From: Myxococcales bacterium
Lineage (GTDB): Bacteria; Myxococcota_A; Polyangia; Haliangiales; Haliangiaceae
Assembly (NCBI GenBank): GCA_028287135.1
Contig: JAQBQE010000027.1
Span: forward strand, 1 to 64,000
DNA: 64,000 nt
Direction of reading: 5' to 3'
Below the pieces are notes generated by a model. It was not told the origin of the DNA. It searched no databases and saw only the letters and a program-made list of their open reading frames with translations. Positions within the stretch are counted from its first letter, which is position 1. The number at the start of each line of letters is the position of its first letter. The translations under genes were made by a program, and so were the position numbers. This document shows positions 50,347 through 59,153 of this stretch, piece after piece.

Positions 50347-51239
50347 CCACAGAGGCGGAGCCGATGTCGAAGCTCGCGACCTGGATCGCGGCGGCCCGGC
50401 TGCGCACGCTGCCCGCTGCCGTCGTTCCGGTCGCGGTCGGCACCGCGGTGGTCGCGGCGGTCGGTCGCGTCGCGTGGTGCCCTGCCCTCGCGGCGCTCGC
50501 AGGATCGATCGCGATCCAGATCGGCACCAATTTCGCGAATGACGTGTTCGATGCCGAAAAGGGCGCCGACACCCCGGAGCGAATCGGCCCGCTGCGCGCC
50601 GTCAGCGCAGGCCTGATCACCGGCGCTGCGATGAAGCGCGCGATGATCATCGCGTTCGCGATCGCGGCCGCGTTCGGCCTCTATCTCGTCTCCGTCGCAG
50701 GCTGGCCGATCGTCGCGATCGGGCTCGCCTCGATCGCCGCCGGCATCGCGTACACCGGTGGCCCATGGCCCCTCGGCTATCACGGGCTCGGCGACGTGTT
50801 CGTCCTCGCGTTCTTCGGCTTTGTCGCGGTGTGCGGCACGGCGTTCGTCCAGCTCGGCACCGTGCCGTGCCTCGCGGTGTGGGCCGCGATCCCGGTCGGC
50901 ACGCTGGCGACCGCGATCATCGTGGTCAACAACGTGCGCGACCGCGTCGGCGACGCTCGTGCGGGCAAGCGCACGCTCGCGGTCCGGTTCGGTCGCCGCG
51001 CGGCGATCGTCGAGTATGCCGTCCTGTTGCTCGTCGCCTATGCCGTGCCGATCGGTCTCGCGATCGCGGGCAGGGGCTGGGCAGCGCTCCCCGTCCTCAC
51101 GGTGCCGCTCGCGCTGACCCGCCTGCGCGCGCTCCTGGCCGCGGTCGATGGTCCCGAGCACAATCGCCTGCTCGCGGCGACCGCGCAGCTACTGATGATC
51201 CACGGCGCGCTGTTCGCGACCGGGCTCGCGCTAGGGTAG
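50343..51239 (+). CDS. menA: 1,4-dihydroxy-2-naphthoate polyprenyltransferase MenA
   Basis: The 298-residue membrane protein has about eight to nine helices and the UbiA-type metal site [12 protein letters not shown] near 62-73. It joins the polyprenyl diphosphate made by the first operon gene to DHNA in the inner membrane. ATG 50343 overlaps the menB stop (ATGA); an in-frame ATG at 50364 with GGCGGAG upstream is an alternative start. The gap to menC is four bases. Confidence 0.94.
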   Translation: MTTEAEPMSKLATWIAAARLRTLPAAVVPVAVGTAVVAAVGRVAWCPALAALAGSIAIQIGTNFANDVFDAEKGADTPERIGPLRAVSAGLITGAAMKRAMIIAFAIAAAFGLYLVSVAGWPIVAIGLASIAAGIAYTGGPWPLGYHGLGDVFVLAFFGFVAVCGTAFVQLGTVPCLAVWAAIPVGTLATAIIVVNNVRDRVGDARAGKRTLAVRFGRRAAIVEYAVLLLVAYAVPIGLAIAGRGWAALPVLTVPLALTRLRALLAAVDGPEHNRLLAATAQLLMIHGALFATGLALG

Positions 51240-51243
51240 CCGG

Positions 51244-52488
51244 ATGGAGATTGTCCGCGTCCGCTCGCGGCTCGTGCGCTGGCCGATCACGGGCGAGGGG
51301 TCCGCACGCGGTCGCGACGATCGTGCCGCGATCCTCGTCGAGGTCCGCACGGCGACCGGCGCGATCGGGCTGGGCGAGGCGGCCCCGCTGCCCGGCACCT
51401 CGAGCGATTCCCTCGACGACGCCGCCGCGGCGATCGACGCGCTGACGGCGCGGGTCCCGTTCACGATCAAAACGCCGGCTCGCCCCGCACACGAGGACGC
51501 CACCGCCGCGCGCGAGCTGATCGCGGCGATCACGTCCGTCACGCGCTCGGTGACGACCGCGCCGGCCGCGCGGTTCGCGATCGAGACTGCGCTGCTCACC
51601 GCGGTTGCCGAGGAGATCCGCCGCCCACTCGGCGACCTCCTCGCCGCTGCGTTCGCGAGCGAGATCGACGCCGCGGTCGCCCGCGAGCACGACGCGGCTG
51701 CGAGCCCGGGCAGCGCGCGAGAAAACCGGCGGCGGAGCGCCCGCGGTACGGTCCTCCAGTCCGCGTGGGGCGGCGCGGTCAGCGCAGCGCGGTCCTCGAC
51801 GACGATCGCACCGCCTTCGCCCGCGCTGTCATGCGCAGTCGTCATCGACGATGTCGAGCAGGCGGTTCGCGCGATCGCTGCGGGTGCGCAGGTCCTCAAG
51901 ATCAAGGTCGGCCCGACGGGAGACCTCGACCGCGTGATCGAGATCCACCGTGCAGCGCCGGAGGCACTGCTCCGCCTCGACGCCAATCGCACCTGGCAGC
52001 GCGCCCTGACCCGGCCGCTGCTCCACGCGCTCGCCGATCTGCCGATCGACTTCGTCGAGGAGCCCTGCCACGATGCGCACGAGCTGCTCGTCGACCCACT
52101 GCCTTGCCCGATCGCGCTCGACGAGAGCCTCGCGCTGCTGCCCGATGCGGCGATCGAGGCCGCGCTCGCCACGCCCGGCCTCGCCGCCCTGGTGCTCAAG
52201 CCGACGCTGCTTGGCGGACTGGCTGCCTGCCTCGCGCTCGCGGCGCGTGCGCGGGCTGCGGGCAAGGATGCTGTGATCACCCATGCGCTCGAGGGACCGA
52301 TCGGGACCGCGGCGTGTGCCGAGCTCGCCCTCGCTCTCGGCGGCTCCTGTTCCGCCGGCCTCGCGCCTCATCCCGCACTGATTGGATGGTCGCCGACGGT
52401 CGCGCAGCTCGGCGCATCCACGATCCGCCGCGTCGCTGCGCCCGGTCTCGCGCTCGGCTGCGATCTCGATCAGGTGATCGCGCCGTGA
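51244..52488 (+). CDS. menC: o-Succinylbenzoate synthase MenC, with internal insertion
   Basis: The 414-residue protein is an enolase-superfamily OSB synthase: LKIKVG (K219, K221), LLRLDANRTW, DFVEEPC, ALDESLAL and VLKPTLLGG follow in order as metal and acid/base residues. It dehydrates SHCHC to o-succinylbenzoate. It is longer than the usual 320-370 residues because residues about 140-195 are an extra Ser/Arg/Ala-rich segment between the N-terminal domain and the barrel. The insertion does not break the frame. It overlaps menE by four bases (GTGA). Confidence 0.92.
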   Translation: MEIVRVRSRLVRWPITGEGSARGRDDRAAILVEVRTATGAIGLGEAAPLPGTSSDSLDDAAAAIDALTARVPFTIKTPARPAHEDATAARELIAAITSVTRSVTTAPAARFAIETALLTAVAEEIRRPLGDLLAAAFASEIDAAVAREHDAAASPGSARENRRRSARGTVLQSAWGGAVSAARSSTTIAPPSPALSCAVVIDDVEQAVRAIAAGAQVLKIKVGPTGDLDRVIEIHRAAPEALLRLDANRTWQRALTRPLLHALADLPIDFVEEPCHDAHELLVDPLPCPIALDESLALLPDAAIEAALATPGLAALVLKPTLLGGLAACLALAARARAAGKDAVITHALEGPIGTAACAELALALGGSCSAGLAPHPALIGWSPTVAQLGASTIRRVAAPGLALGCDLDQVIAP

Positions 52489-53678
52489 CCGATCCGGCCG
52501 GCGCGCGTGTCGTCGTCGCCACGCCCACGCCGGCCACGATCGCTGCGATTCATCTCGCGCTGGAGCGCCGCGAACCGATCGCGCTGCTGCACGCACGGTT
52601 GCCCGAGGCAGAGCTCGCGCGGCAGCGAGCGCTCGTCGAGGCAGCCACGCTACCGTCCGACGCGGCGATGATCCTGTTCACGTCGGGCTCGACCGGTCCG
52701 GCACGCGGCGTCGTGCTGTCGCGAGGGGCGCTCGAGGCGGCTGCATCGGCGAGCGCCGCGCAGCTCGGCTGGCACGACGACGATCGCTGGCTGCTCGCGT
52801 TACCCACCGCCCACGCGGGGGGGCTCGCCGTGGTGGTCCGCTCGTGGATCGCGGGCAAGCCGATCGCCCTGCTCGACGGCGACTTCGATCGAGCACGTGC
52901 CGCGGCGCTCCTCGAGGACTGCACGCTCGCCTCGCTGGTTCCGACGCAGCTCGCCGCGTTGCTCGAGGATCCAGCGTGGCATCCGCCGTCCCGGTTGCGC
53001 GCCGTCCTGCTCGGCGGTGCTGCCGCATCACGGTCCTTGCTCGCCGACGCCCACGCCCGGGGTGTGCCATTCCTGACGAGCTACGGGTTGACCGAGACGT
53101 TCGGTCAGATCGCCACCGCGCCGCTGTCTCATGCGGGTGATCCCGATGCGCCGCTCGCGACTCTCACCGGCGTGACCGTGATCGCGGGGACCCGCGCGCA
53201 ACCCGAGCTGATCCGGATCCGCGGTCCGATGCTCGCGACCGCGTACCTCGATGGCACCTCGATCGCGCCCGAGCTGACGACCGCCGATCTCGGCTTCGTC
53301 GACGATGGCGTCCTCCACATCGTGGGCCGCGCAGATGACGTGATCGTCAGCGGTGGTGAGAAGGTCCATCCCTCCGTCGTCGAGGCCGTGCTCGCCGCCA
53401 CGCCCGGCATTCGCGCCGCGTGCGTGTTCGGTGTGCCGGATCCGCGGTGGGGACAGATCGTGGGCGCGGCGGTCGTCGTCGGCGACGATGCGCCGCTCGA
53501 TCAGCCGGCTGCACTGGCCGGGTGGGCCGATGCGCTGCCTCCGCACGCGCGTCCGCGCGAGCTCGCGATCACCCGCGCACTACCGCTGCTGCCGTCGGGC
53601 AAGGTCGACCGTCGAAGCGCCGCGCGGCTCGCACGCGTGCCACTCCGCTATCGCTCGGCCGACGAGCAGAACGGCTAG
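52485..53678 (+). CDS. menE: o-Succinylbenzoate-CoA ligase MenE
   Basis: The 397-residue adenylate-forming enzyme has the ATP loop ILFTSGSTGPARG near 62-74, SYGLTETFG near 202, GRADDVIVSGGEKVHPS near 281 and the C-terminal lysine motif LPSGKVDRR near 368. It is shorter than many MenE proteins because the N-terminus is compact. It activates o-succinylbenzoate with CoA before MenB acts. The GTG at 52485 overlaps the menC stop. It is the last gene of the operon and meets the convergent ankyrin gene at a shared CTAG. Confidence 0.92.
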   Translation: MTDPAGARVVVATPTPATIAAIHLALERREPIALLHARLPEAELARQRALVEAATLPSDAAMILFTSGSTGPARGVVLSRGALEAAASASAAQLGWHDDDRWLLALPTAHAGGLAVVVRSWIAGKPIALLDGDFDRARAAALLEDCTLASLVPTQLAALLEDPAWHPPSRLRAVLLGGAAASRSLLADAHARGVPFLTSYGLTETFGQIATAPLSHAGDPDAPLATLTGVTVIAGTRAQPELIRIRGPMLATAYLDGTSIAPELTTADLGFVDDGVLHIVGRADDVIVSGGEKVHPSVVEAVLAATPGIRAACVFGVPDPRWGQIVGAAVVVGDDAPLDQPAALAGWADALPPHARPRELAITRALPLLPSGKVDRRSAARLARVPLRYRSADEQNG

Positions 53679-54697
53679 GGGCGAGGCAGCACACTGCGAG
53701 GACGGAGGACCTGCTCCACCGAGTTGTGCCGGTCAGTCGCGAGCTCGAGAGCGATCTTCCCGTCGCGATTGCGAGCGTTGCGATCAGCCCCCGCGGCGAC
53801 GAGGAGCTCGGCGGCGACGCGCGCGTCCATCATGGCGGCCTGGTGCAGCGGCGTGTTCAGGCTCTTGTCGGTGGCGTTGATGTCCGCACCGCGCTGGATC
53901 AGGAGCTCGACGACCGGCGCCGTCGGGCGCGGCTCCCAGACCGTGTCATGGGGCTCACCCATCTCCATGTAGAGATGGATCTCGACGGGACGCGCCCCGA
54001 ACACCGCCCAGTGCAGCACCGTCGAGCCGTCGTCATCACGAGCGTTGACCCGCGCACCCGCTGCGAGCAGGACGCGCGCCGCCTCGAGCTGGTTCTCCAT
54101 GCACGCCACCATCAGCGGCGTGAAGTCATGATCGCCTGCATCAGCCGTATCGACCGCAGCGCCCACCTTGATCAGGCGCTTCAGCGCGGACACGCGGCCG
54201 TACTTCGCAGCCGCGGTCACCGCACGTGTGCCCTTGACCGGGACGCCACGCGCGAGCAGTGCGTCGAGCATCGCGTCGTCATCATCGCGCGCAGCGAGGA
54301 CGAGTGCGACGGTGCCGATCGCTCCGGCCACGCTCGCGCCGCGATCGAGGAGGAGCTTCGCCGCCGCAGCTTGCGAGAACTGGAGCGCGATCGCGAACGC
54401 GGTCGCCCCGTCGTAGACCTTTGGCGAGCTCGCCTCGAGTGAAGCGCCCTGCGCGAGCAACGACGAGATCTGCGCCAGGTCTCCTGCCATCGCCGCGTGC
54501 TGCAGTGCGGTCCAGCCGCTCGCGTCCTTCGCATCGACGGCCGGGACGGCGCCGACACGTGCATCCACCGCCGGTGCAGCCTCGTGCGCGGGGACAACGG
54601 CGACCGGACCCGGTTGTTCAGGCTCGACGACGGGGGCCGGCGCTGGACGCGACGCGCACCCCACGGAGAGCGCGATCAAGAGGAGCTGAGCGCGCAC
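53675..54697 (-). CDS. Ankyrin-repeat lipoprotein
   Basis: GTG 54697 starts a lipoprotein signal VRAQLLLIALSVGC with the cysteine at 14. After a Pro/Val/Ala linker, residues about 58-325 hold six to seven ankyrin repeats (SGWTALQHAAMAGDL, DDDGSTVLHWAVFG, SLNTPLHQAAMMDAR). Ankyrin repeats bind other proteins; a periplasmic lipidated ankyrin protein suggests an envelope scaffold. Its stop shares the CTAG with menE's stop, so transcription of the two genes converges there. Upstream in-frame starts would place a non-signal sequence in front and are rejected. Confidence 0.85.
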   Translation of the reverse strand: MRAQLLLIALSVGCASRPAPAPVVEPEQPGPVAVVPAHEAAPAVDARVGAVPAVDAKDASGWTALQHAAMAGDLAQISSLLAQGASLEASSPKVYDGATAFAIALQFSQAAAAKLLLDRGASVAGAIGTVALVLAARDDDDAMLDALLARGVPVKGTRAVTAAAKYGRVSALKRLIKVGAAVDTADAGDHDFTPLMVACMENQLEAARVLLAAGARVNARDDDGSTVLHWAVFGARPVEIHLYMEMGEPHDTVWEPRPTAPVVELLIQRGADINATDKSLNTPLHQAAMMDARVAAELLVAAGADRNARNRDGKIALELATDRHNSVEQVLRPRSVLPRP

Positions 54698-54704
54698 GGA
54701 GACG

Positions 54705-54710
54705 ACGATA
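54705..54710 (-). promoter_or_regulatory. TATCGT, possible leaderless -10 box of the ankyrin gene
   Basis: TATCGT on the minus strand lies 7 bases before the GTG at 54697. Confidence 0.4.
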
Positions 54711-54800
54711 CCAGTCAGATCCGCCGGCGCCAGGGCGTTCTCGCGCAGCGTGCTCGCAGCGGATCGGCTCCCGTCCGTTCCGCCGCAAGCCGCCGGGCCG

Positions 54801-54806
54801 TAGTAT
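54801..54806 (+). promoter_or_regulatory. TAGTAT, possible leaderless -10 box of the TPM-Tim44 operon
   Basis: TAGTAT lies 9 bases before the GTG at 54816; the overlapping TATATC is an equal candidate. The other genes of the divergent pair start 104 bases away. Confidence 0.4.
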
Positions 54807-54815
54807 ATCCACCCC

Positions 54816-55463
54816 GTGGCCGCCCGGTTTCTGGATGACGAGGCACGTGCCGCGTTCAAGCAGACGATCGAGGCGGTCGAGAGTACGTCCGCCGTGGAGA
54901 TCGTCGTCGCGGTCCGCCGGCGGTCCGCGGGCTATCTCCACGCGAACCTGATCGTCGGAGTCGCGGTGGCGTTTGCCGGCCTGGCCGCGATGCTGTTCGC
55001 CACCTATCCATTCAGCCTGACCGCGATCCTGATCGATCCGTTCGTCGTCGGTGCGATCGCGGGCGCGCTGGTCGAGCTGCTTCCGCAGGTCAAGCGCGTG
55101 CTGACCCCTGCGCGCGTGCGGCGCCGCCATGTCGAGCACGCCGCGCGGGCCGCATTCGTGGATCGCGGCGTTCACAACACGGTCGATCGCAGCGGCGTGC
55201 TGGTCTACATCTCGTGGCTCGAACAGCAGGTCGCGCTGGTCGCGGATTCCTCGCTCGAGCGCGCGGTCACAGCCGATGCGCTGCGTGACGCGGAGCGCGT
55301 GCTGACCGCTGCGGTCTCGCACGGTGGCGCCGCCGTCGCGCGAGAGCTCGCCAAGCTCGCCCCGAAGCTCGCGCTCGCGATGCCCCGGCGCACCGGCGAT
55401 CTCAACGAGCTGCCCGACGCGATCGATAGCGATCTCGCGACCAGCCGGAGTCGGCGCCCGTGA
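54816..55463 (+). CDS. TPM-domain-like (DUF477) membrane protein
   Basis: The 215-residue protein has an N-terminal soluble stretch with VEIVVAVRRRSAG, two membrane helices at about 43-92, and then sequence resembling the TPM fold (RSGVLVYISWLEQQVALVADSSLE near 124-147). TPM proteins are linked to photosystem repair in plants and to envelope functions in bacteria, with phosphatase activity reported for some. It overlaps the Tim44-like gene by four bases (GTGA), so the two act as a unit. Confidence 0.75.
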   Translation: MAARFLDDEARAAFKQTIEAVESTSAVEIVVAVRRRSAGYLHANLIVGVAVAFAGLAAMLFATYPFSLTAILIDPFVVGAIAGALVELLPQVKRVLTPARVRRRHVEHAARAAFVDRGVHNTVDRSGVLVYISWLEQQVALVADSSLERAVTADALRDAERVLTAAVSHGGAAVARELAKLAPKLALAMPRRTGDLNELPDAIDSDLATSRSRRP

Positions 55464-56920
55464 ATCGCCGCGCGCGGATCACGCTGATCGCACTCGGCCT
55501 GCTCGCCCTCGGCGCGGGGCTTGCGATCGCGCGTCCCGGCGGTGGCGAGAGCTACTCGGGCGGCGGGGGCCACGGCGGTGGCGGCGGGGGCGGCGATGGC
55601 GGTGCGGCCGTGATCTTCGAGCTCGTGTACTGGCTGATCCGGATCATCATCTACTACCCGCAGGTCGGTCTGCCGCTGCTCGGCATCGTGATCGGCTACG
55701 TCGCCTACAGCGCGTACAAGCAGAAGCAGAACAAGGACTGGGACAGCGGTCCGCCGGTCACGCTCAAGCGCGCTGCGAGCCTCGACCCGCTGCGCACGAT
55801 CGATCCCGACTTCTCGCAGGTGCTGTTCGAGGACTTTGCGTTCCGGCTGTTCTCGACGGCGCACCGCGCCCGTCATACCTACGACACGCTCGCCGCCGTC
55901 GCGCCGTACGTCTCGGCCGCTGCGCGCGAGAACCTTCACATCCGCACGCCGGGCCAGCCGGTCGAGTCCGTCGTGGTCGGCGCGATGCGCACCTTCAGGG
56001 TCGACCTCCAGGCTGATCGCGTGCGGATCGCCATCGAGTACGAGGCCAACGTCACGACAAAGACAGCGACGTACTACACCGTCGAGAGCTGGGTCTTCGG
56101 GCGGGATGCGACGCGCACGTCGAAGCCGCCCGCCGCGACCCGCGGGTTCCCGTGCCCGAACTGCGGCGCGCCCTGGCAGGCAAGCGCGAGCGGAACCCAG
56201 GTCTGCGCGTCGTGCGGCGAGGTCGTCGACAACGGTCGGTTCGACTGGGTCGTCGAGGAGATCGCGCTCGCGTCCTCCGACGAGCGACCACCGACCGTGA
56301 CCGAGGACGTCCCCGAGCGCGGGACCGATCTGCAGACCTATCGCGCACCCGATGTCGACGAGCAGTGGCAGTCGCTCGAGACCGACGATCCGGCGCTGAC
56401 CGAGCAGAACCTGATGGCGCGGCTGAACCTGATCTACAAGCAGCTCAACACGGCGTGGTCGAGCAACGAGCTGCGACCCGCGCAGGGCCTGGTCTCCGAC
56501 GGCCTCTACGACTACCTCCAGTACTGGATCGACAGCTTCAAGAAGCAGGGCCTGCGCAACCAGCTCGTCGACATGGGCATCACGCACACGATCGTCGCCA
56601 AGGTCGTGCGCGATCGCTGGTACGACGCGATCACGATCCGGCTGTGGGCGCAGGGCAAGGACTACGTGATGCGTCCCGAGACCGGGCGGATCGTGCGTGG
56701 CTCGAAGTCCGCGGTCCGCAAGTACACCGAGTACTGGACGCTGATCCGCTCGCGTTCGCGCAAGGGTGCACCGAACCCCAAGCCGACGTGCAGCAACTGC
56801 GGCGCGCCGCTGAAGATCACGATGGCAGGTGAGTGCGAGCACTGCAACGCGCACGTCACGGCCGGCGAGTTCGACTGGGTGCTCTCGAAAATCGAGCAGG
56901 ACGACACGTACCGGGGCTAG
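55460..56920 (+). CDS. Membrane protein with two Tim44-like domains and two zinc ribbons
   Basis: The 486-residue protein starts with a signal or anchor segment, a Gly/His/Gly-rich run (about 30-50) and a further membrane helix (about 52-85). Two Tim44-like domains follow: residues about 100-225 (DFSQVLFEDFAFRLF) and about 305-430 (NLMARLNLIYKQLNTAW). Each is followed by a zinc ribbon: CPNCG...CASCG at about 231-255 and CSNCG...CEHCN at about 443-464. The repeat of domain plus ribbon suggests internal duplication. Tim44-like domains bind lipids or partner proteins in import machinery. Function unknown; it belongs with the TPM gene. Confidence 0.8.
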   Translation: MNRRARITLIALGLLALGAGLAIARPGGGESYSGGGGHGGGGGGGDGGAAVIFELVYWLIRIIIYYPQVGLPLLGIVIGYVAYSAYKQKQNKDWDSGPPVTLKRAASLDPLRTIDPDFSQVLFEDFAFRLFSTAHRARHTYDTLAAVAPYVSAAARENLHIRTPGQPVESVVVGAMRTFRVDLQADRVRIAIEYEANVTTKTATYYTVESWVFGRDATRTSKPPAATRGFPCPNCGAPWQASASGTQVCASCGEVVDNGRFDWVVEEIALASSDERPPTVTEDVPERGTDLQTYRAPDVDEQWQSLETDDPALTEQNLMARLNLIYKQLNTAWSSNELRPAQGLVSDGLYDYLQYWIDSFKKQGLRNQLVDMGITHTIVAKVVRDRWYDAITIRLWAQGKDYVMRPETGRIVRGSKSAVRKYTEYWTLIRSRSRKGAPNPKPTCSNCGAPLKITMAGECEHCNAHVTAGEFDWVLSKIEQDDTYRG

Positions 56921-56955
56921 CTGCCAGCGGGCCGCTGGCGTGCTCGAATGCACCC

Positions 56956-57666
56956 ATGACGCTTCGCTCGCTCTCGGTCGCCCTCGCCCTCTCCTGCGTC
57001 CGCATCGCCACGGCTCTCGCCGAGCCGCCACGGGTCGACCCGGCGCCTGCGGCCGACAAGGCGCCGGCCAAGGCTGCGCCTGCGTCCAAGACAGCAGCCC
57101 CGGTCCCGGCATCGGCGATCAAGGCAGTCGTCGGAAAGCCGGCACCGGCCTTCACGCTCACCGACCTCGCCGGCAAGACGGTGGAGCTCGCGTCCTTCAA
57201 GGGCAAGATCGTCGTGCTCGAGTGGTTCAACCCCGGCTGCCCGTACGTCAAGAAGTCCCACACCGTCGGCTCGCTCGTCGACACCGCGAAGAAGCACGCG
57301 GCCAAGGGCGTGGTGTGGCTCGCGATCAACAGCAACGCCGCCGGCAAGCAGGGCCACGAGGCCTCCGAGAACGCCGAGGCGGCAAAGACGTTCGCGATGG
57401 CGCACCCGATCCTGCGCGACCTCCACGGCGCGGTCGGCAAGGCCTACGGCGCGACCAACACGCCGCACATGTTCGTGATCGACAAGAAGGGCATGCTCGT
57501 CTACGCGGGCGCGATCGACAACTCGCCCGATGCCGAGCGCAAGTCGCCGACCAGCGGCGACGTCGTCAACTACGTCGATGCCGCCGTCGAGGCGGTCGTC
57601 GCCGGCACGCCGGTCAAGACGCCGACGAGCAAGGCGTACGGCTGCAGCGTGAAGTATGGGTCGTGA
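56956..57666 (+). CDS. Exported redoxin (AhpC/TlpA-like) with single active-site cysteine
   Basis: The ATG at 56956 gives a signal-like N-terminus MTLRSLSVALALSC; an upstream extension is not signal-like. After an Ala/Pro/Lys linker, residues about 60-220 are a thioredoxin-fold redoxin. The active-site region reads WFNPGCPYVKKSH, with only one cysteine rather than CXXC, as in a known group of redoxins with an N-x-x-C-P-Y/F-V-K/R motif. A last cysteine lies at the very end (YGCSVKYGS). It is likely periplasmic. It overlaps the next gene by 11 bases. Confidence 0.85.
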   Translation: MTLRSLSVALALSCVRIATALAEPPRVDPAPAADKAPAKAAPASKTAAPVPASAIKAVVGKPAPAFTLTDLAGKTVELASFKGKIVVLEWFNPGCPYVKKSHTVGSLVDTAKKHAAKGVVWLAINSNAAGKQGHEASENAEAAKTFAMAHPILRDLHGAVGKAYGATNTPHMFVIDKKGMLVYAGAIDNSPDAERKSPTSGDVVNYVDAAVEAVVAGTPVKTPTSKAYGCSVKYGS

Positions 57667-58123
57667 GCGTCTCCTCGTCCTTGTCGTCGCGCTGACCGCA
57701 GCTTGCGAGCGCGAGCCGACTCCGGCCGGCATCACCGCGCCCCCGATTCCGTCGGCACCCAGGGCCACCGTGCGGACCGTCGCATCGACGAAGCTCTACC
57801 GGATCGAGCTCACCGCACCGCCGTGCACCGCGACCGCCCGCTGCGAGGCGCGGGTCGCGATCCACGCGATCGGCGGCTACAAGGTCAACGCCGAGTACCC
57901 GACCAAGTTCGTCGTCGACCCGAAGGCGACGGTCACCATTGAGGGCACCGGCACGTTCGCCGCCGACCCGACCGACAAGACGCTCGGTTCGCTGACCGTA
58001 CCGTTCCGCGCGAAGGCGGCTGGCTCCGCCAACCTGGTCGGTCAGCTCAAGCTCAGCGTGTGCACCGACGAGGTCTGCGAGATCGAAGCGGTCCCGATCG
58101 ACGTCGCGATCCCTGCGACCTAG
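57656..58123 (+). CDS. DsbD N-terminal-like lipoprotein
   Basis: The 155-residue protein has a lipoprotein signal MGRERLLVLVVALTAAC. The mature part is beta-rich and contains the pair CTDEVCEIE near 138-146, which resembles the CxxxxC-type active site of the DsbD N-terminal domain, plus another pair C-TATARC near 57-63. It overlaps the redoxin gene, so a thiol-disulfide relay between them is plausible. It is smaller than DsbD and lacks the membrane part. The redox role is inference. Confidence 0.65.
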   Translation: MGRERLLVLVVALTAACEREPTPAGITAPPIPSAPRATVRTVASTKLYRIELTAPPCTATARCEARVAIHAIGGYKVNAEYPTKFVVDPKATVTIEGTGTFAADPTDKTLGSLTVPFRAKAAGSANLVGQLKLSVCTDEVCEIEAVPIDVAIPAT

Positions 58124-58911
58124 AACGGCAGCTTCGACTTCAGCCAGTCCTCGGCGCGCTGGGCGACGAGCTTCTTCGCGAGGTCGCGCGCGAACGCCAC
58201 GATCTTCGCGACCTCGGCCTTCGAATCATCGGCGCTGTCGGCGACCGGGATCGAGATCGGAAGCGTCACGGGCGAAGATCCGAAGATCCCACCGCTCGCG
58301 GTCAGCATGCCGTCCTTGTAGTGCAGCTTGATCACGATGCTCGCCGGCAGATCGAGCGTCGCCCGCATCTCCTTCATCGAGAACATCCACGACATCGGCG
58401 TCTTGAACGTGGTCTCGCCTGCCTCGACGTAGTCGACTTTGATCTCGATCTTGCCGAGCTCGGGCAGGAACGCGCTCGGCGAGAACGTCAGCATCGCATC
58501 GCGGATCACGACATGCGCGGCGCGCGTCGGCGTACGCTTCGACTTGTTGAACTGAAAGACGGAGACACTCGTCGCCGAGAACCGGACCTTGTCGATCACG
58601 AGGTCGGTGCACGTGCGATCGAACAGCAGCAGGCCGAGCGGCCGCAGGTCGCAATCGATCTCGCCGATATCGATCTCGAGCTTGCCGAGGTGGTCCTTGC
58701 GGATCTTGAACCCCGACATCTGGAGGTCGCCGCGGACCAGCGCGAGGTTCGTGCTGTCGATCGTGACCTGCGCATCGAGCTTGTCCGCCAGCCTCGTCGC
58801 GACCCGTGCACCCGCACGCCCGCCATACAGCGAGCCGACGATCGCGAGCACGACGATCCACAGGGCGAACGCCCCGACGATCCAGCCGGCGATCCGACGC
58901 CCCTTCGACAT
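58120..58911 (-). CDS. AsmA-like (DUF748-type) membrane-anchored protein
   Basis: The 263-residue protein has one N-terminal membrane helix (IVGAFALWIVVLAIVGSLY). The beta-rich region after it has the AsmA/DUF748 character: IDSTNLALVRGDLQMSGF near 52-69 and DLPASIVIKLHYKDG near 185. AsmA-type proteins help move lipids to the outer membrane. This one is short and may be only part of a larger lipid-bridge system. It overlaps the DsbD-like gene by four bases at its 3' end, so the two genes converge. Confidence 0.7.
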   Translation of the reverse strand: MSKGRRIAGWIVGAFALWIVVLAIVGSLYGGRAGARVATRLADKLDAQVTIDSTNLALVRGDLQMSGFKIRKDHLGKLEIDIGEIDCDLRPLGLLLFDRTCTDLVIDKVRFSATSVSVFQFNKSKRTPTRAAHVVIRDAMLTFSPSAFLPELGKIEIKVDYVEAGETTFKTPMSWMFSMKEMRATLDLPASIVIKLHYKDGMLTASGGIFGSSPVTLPISIPVADSADDSKAEVAKIVAFARDLAKKLVAQRAEDWLKSKLPF

Positions 58912-58937
58912 CTCCGGTTCAGTCTCCCACGAACGGT

Positions 58938-59153
58938 TCAGCGAGCCTTGGAGCTCTCGGTGGCGCTCGACGGCCCCGCCGCTACGGTCGACTGCGTTGC
59001 CGGCCCGCGACCGACCCCGCCGTTCAATCCCGCCGCGCGTCCAGCTTCCACAAGCGACATGCAGAGCTTGTAGAGCTGGCGAACATCCTCGAGCCGCGCC
59101 GTGATCGCGGCGCGAGACATGTCGACGGACTCAGCTCTGGTCTTCATCGTCAT
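58938..59153 (-). CDS. Small helical protein paired with the nucleotidyltransferase
   Basis: The 71-residue protein begins [16 protein letters not shown] and continues as a likely amphipathic helix (ITARLEDVRQLYKLCMSL) to residue 40, followed by a Gly/Ala/Ser-rich disordered tail. A GAAGG ribosome site five bases before ATG 59153 supports this start, which overlaps the end of the nucleotidyltransferase gene by 23 bases. ATG 59120 would give the helix alone. I know no family. The overlap with a nucleotidyltransferase gene is typical of toxin-antitoxin or regulator pairs. Confidence 0.6.
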   Translation of the reverse strand: MTMKTRAESVDMSRAAITARLEDVRQLYKLCMSLVEAGRAAGLNGGVGRGPATQSTVAAGPSSATESSKAR

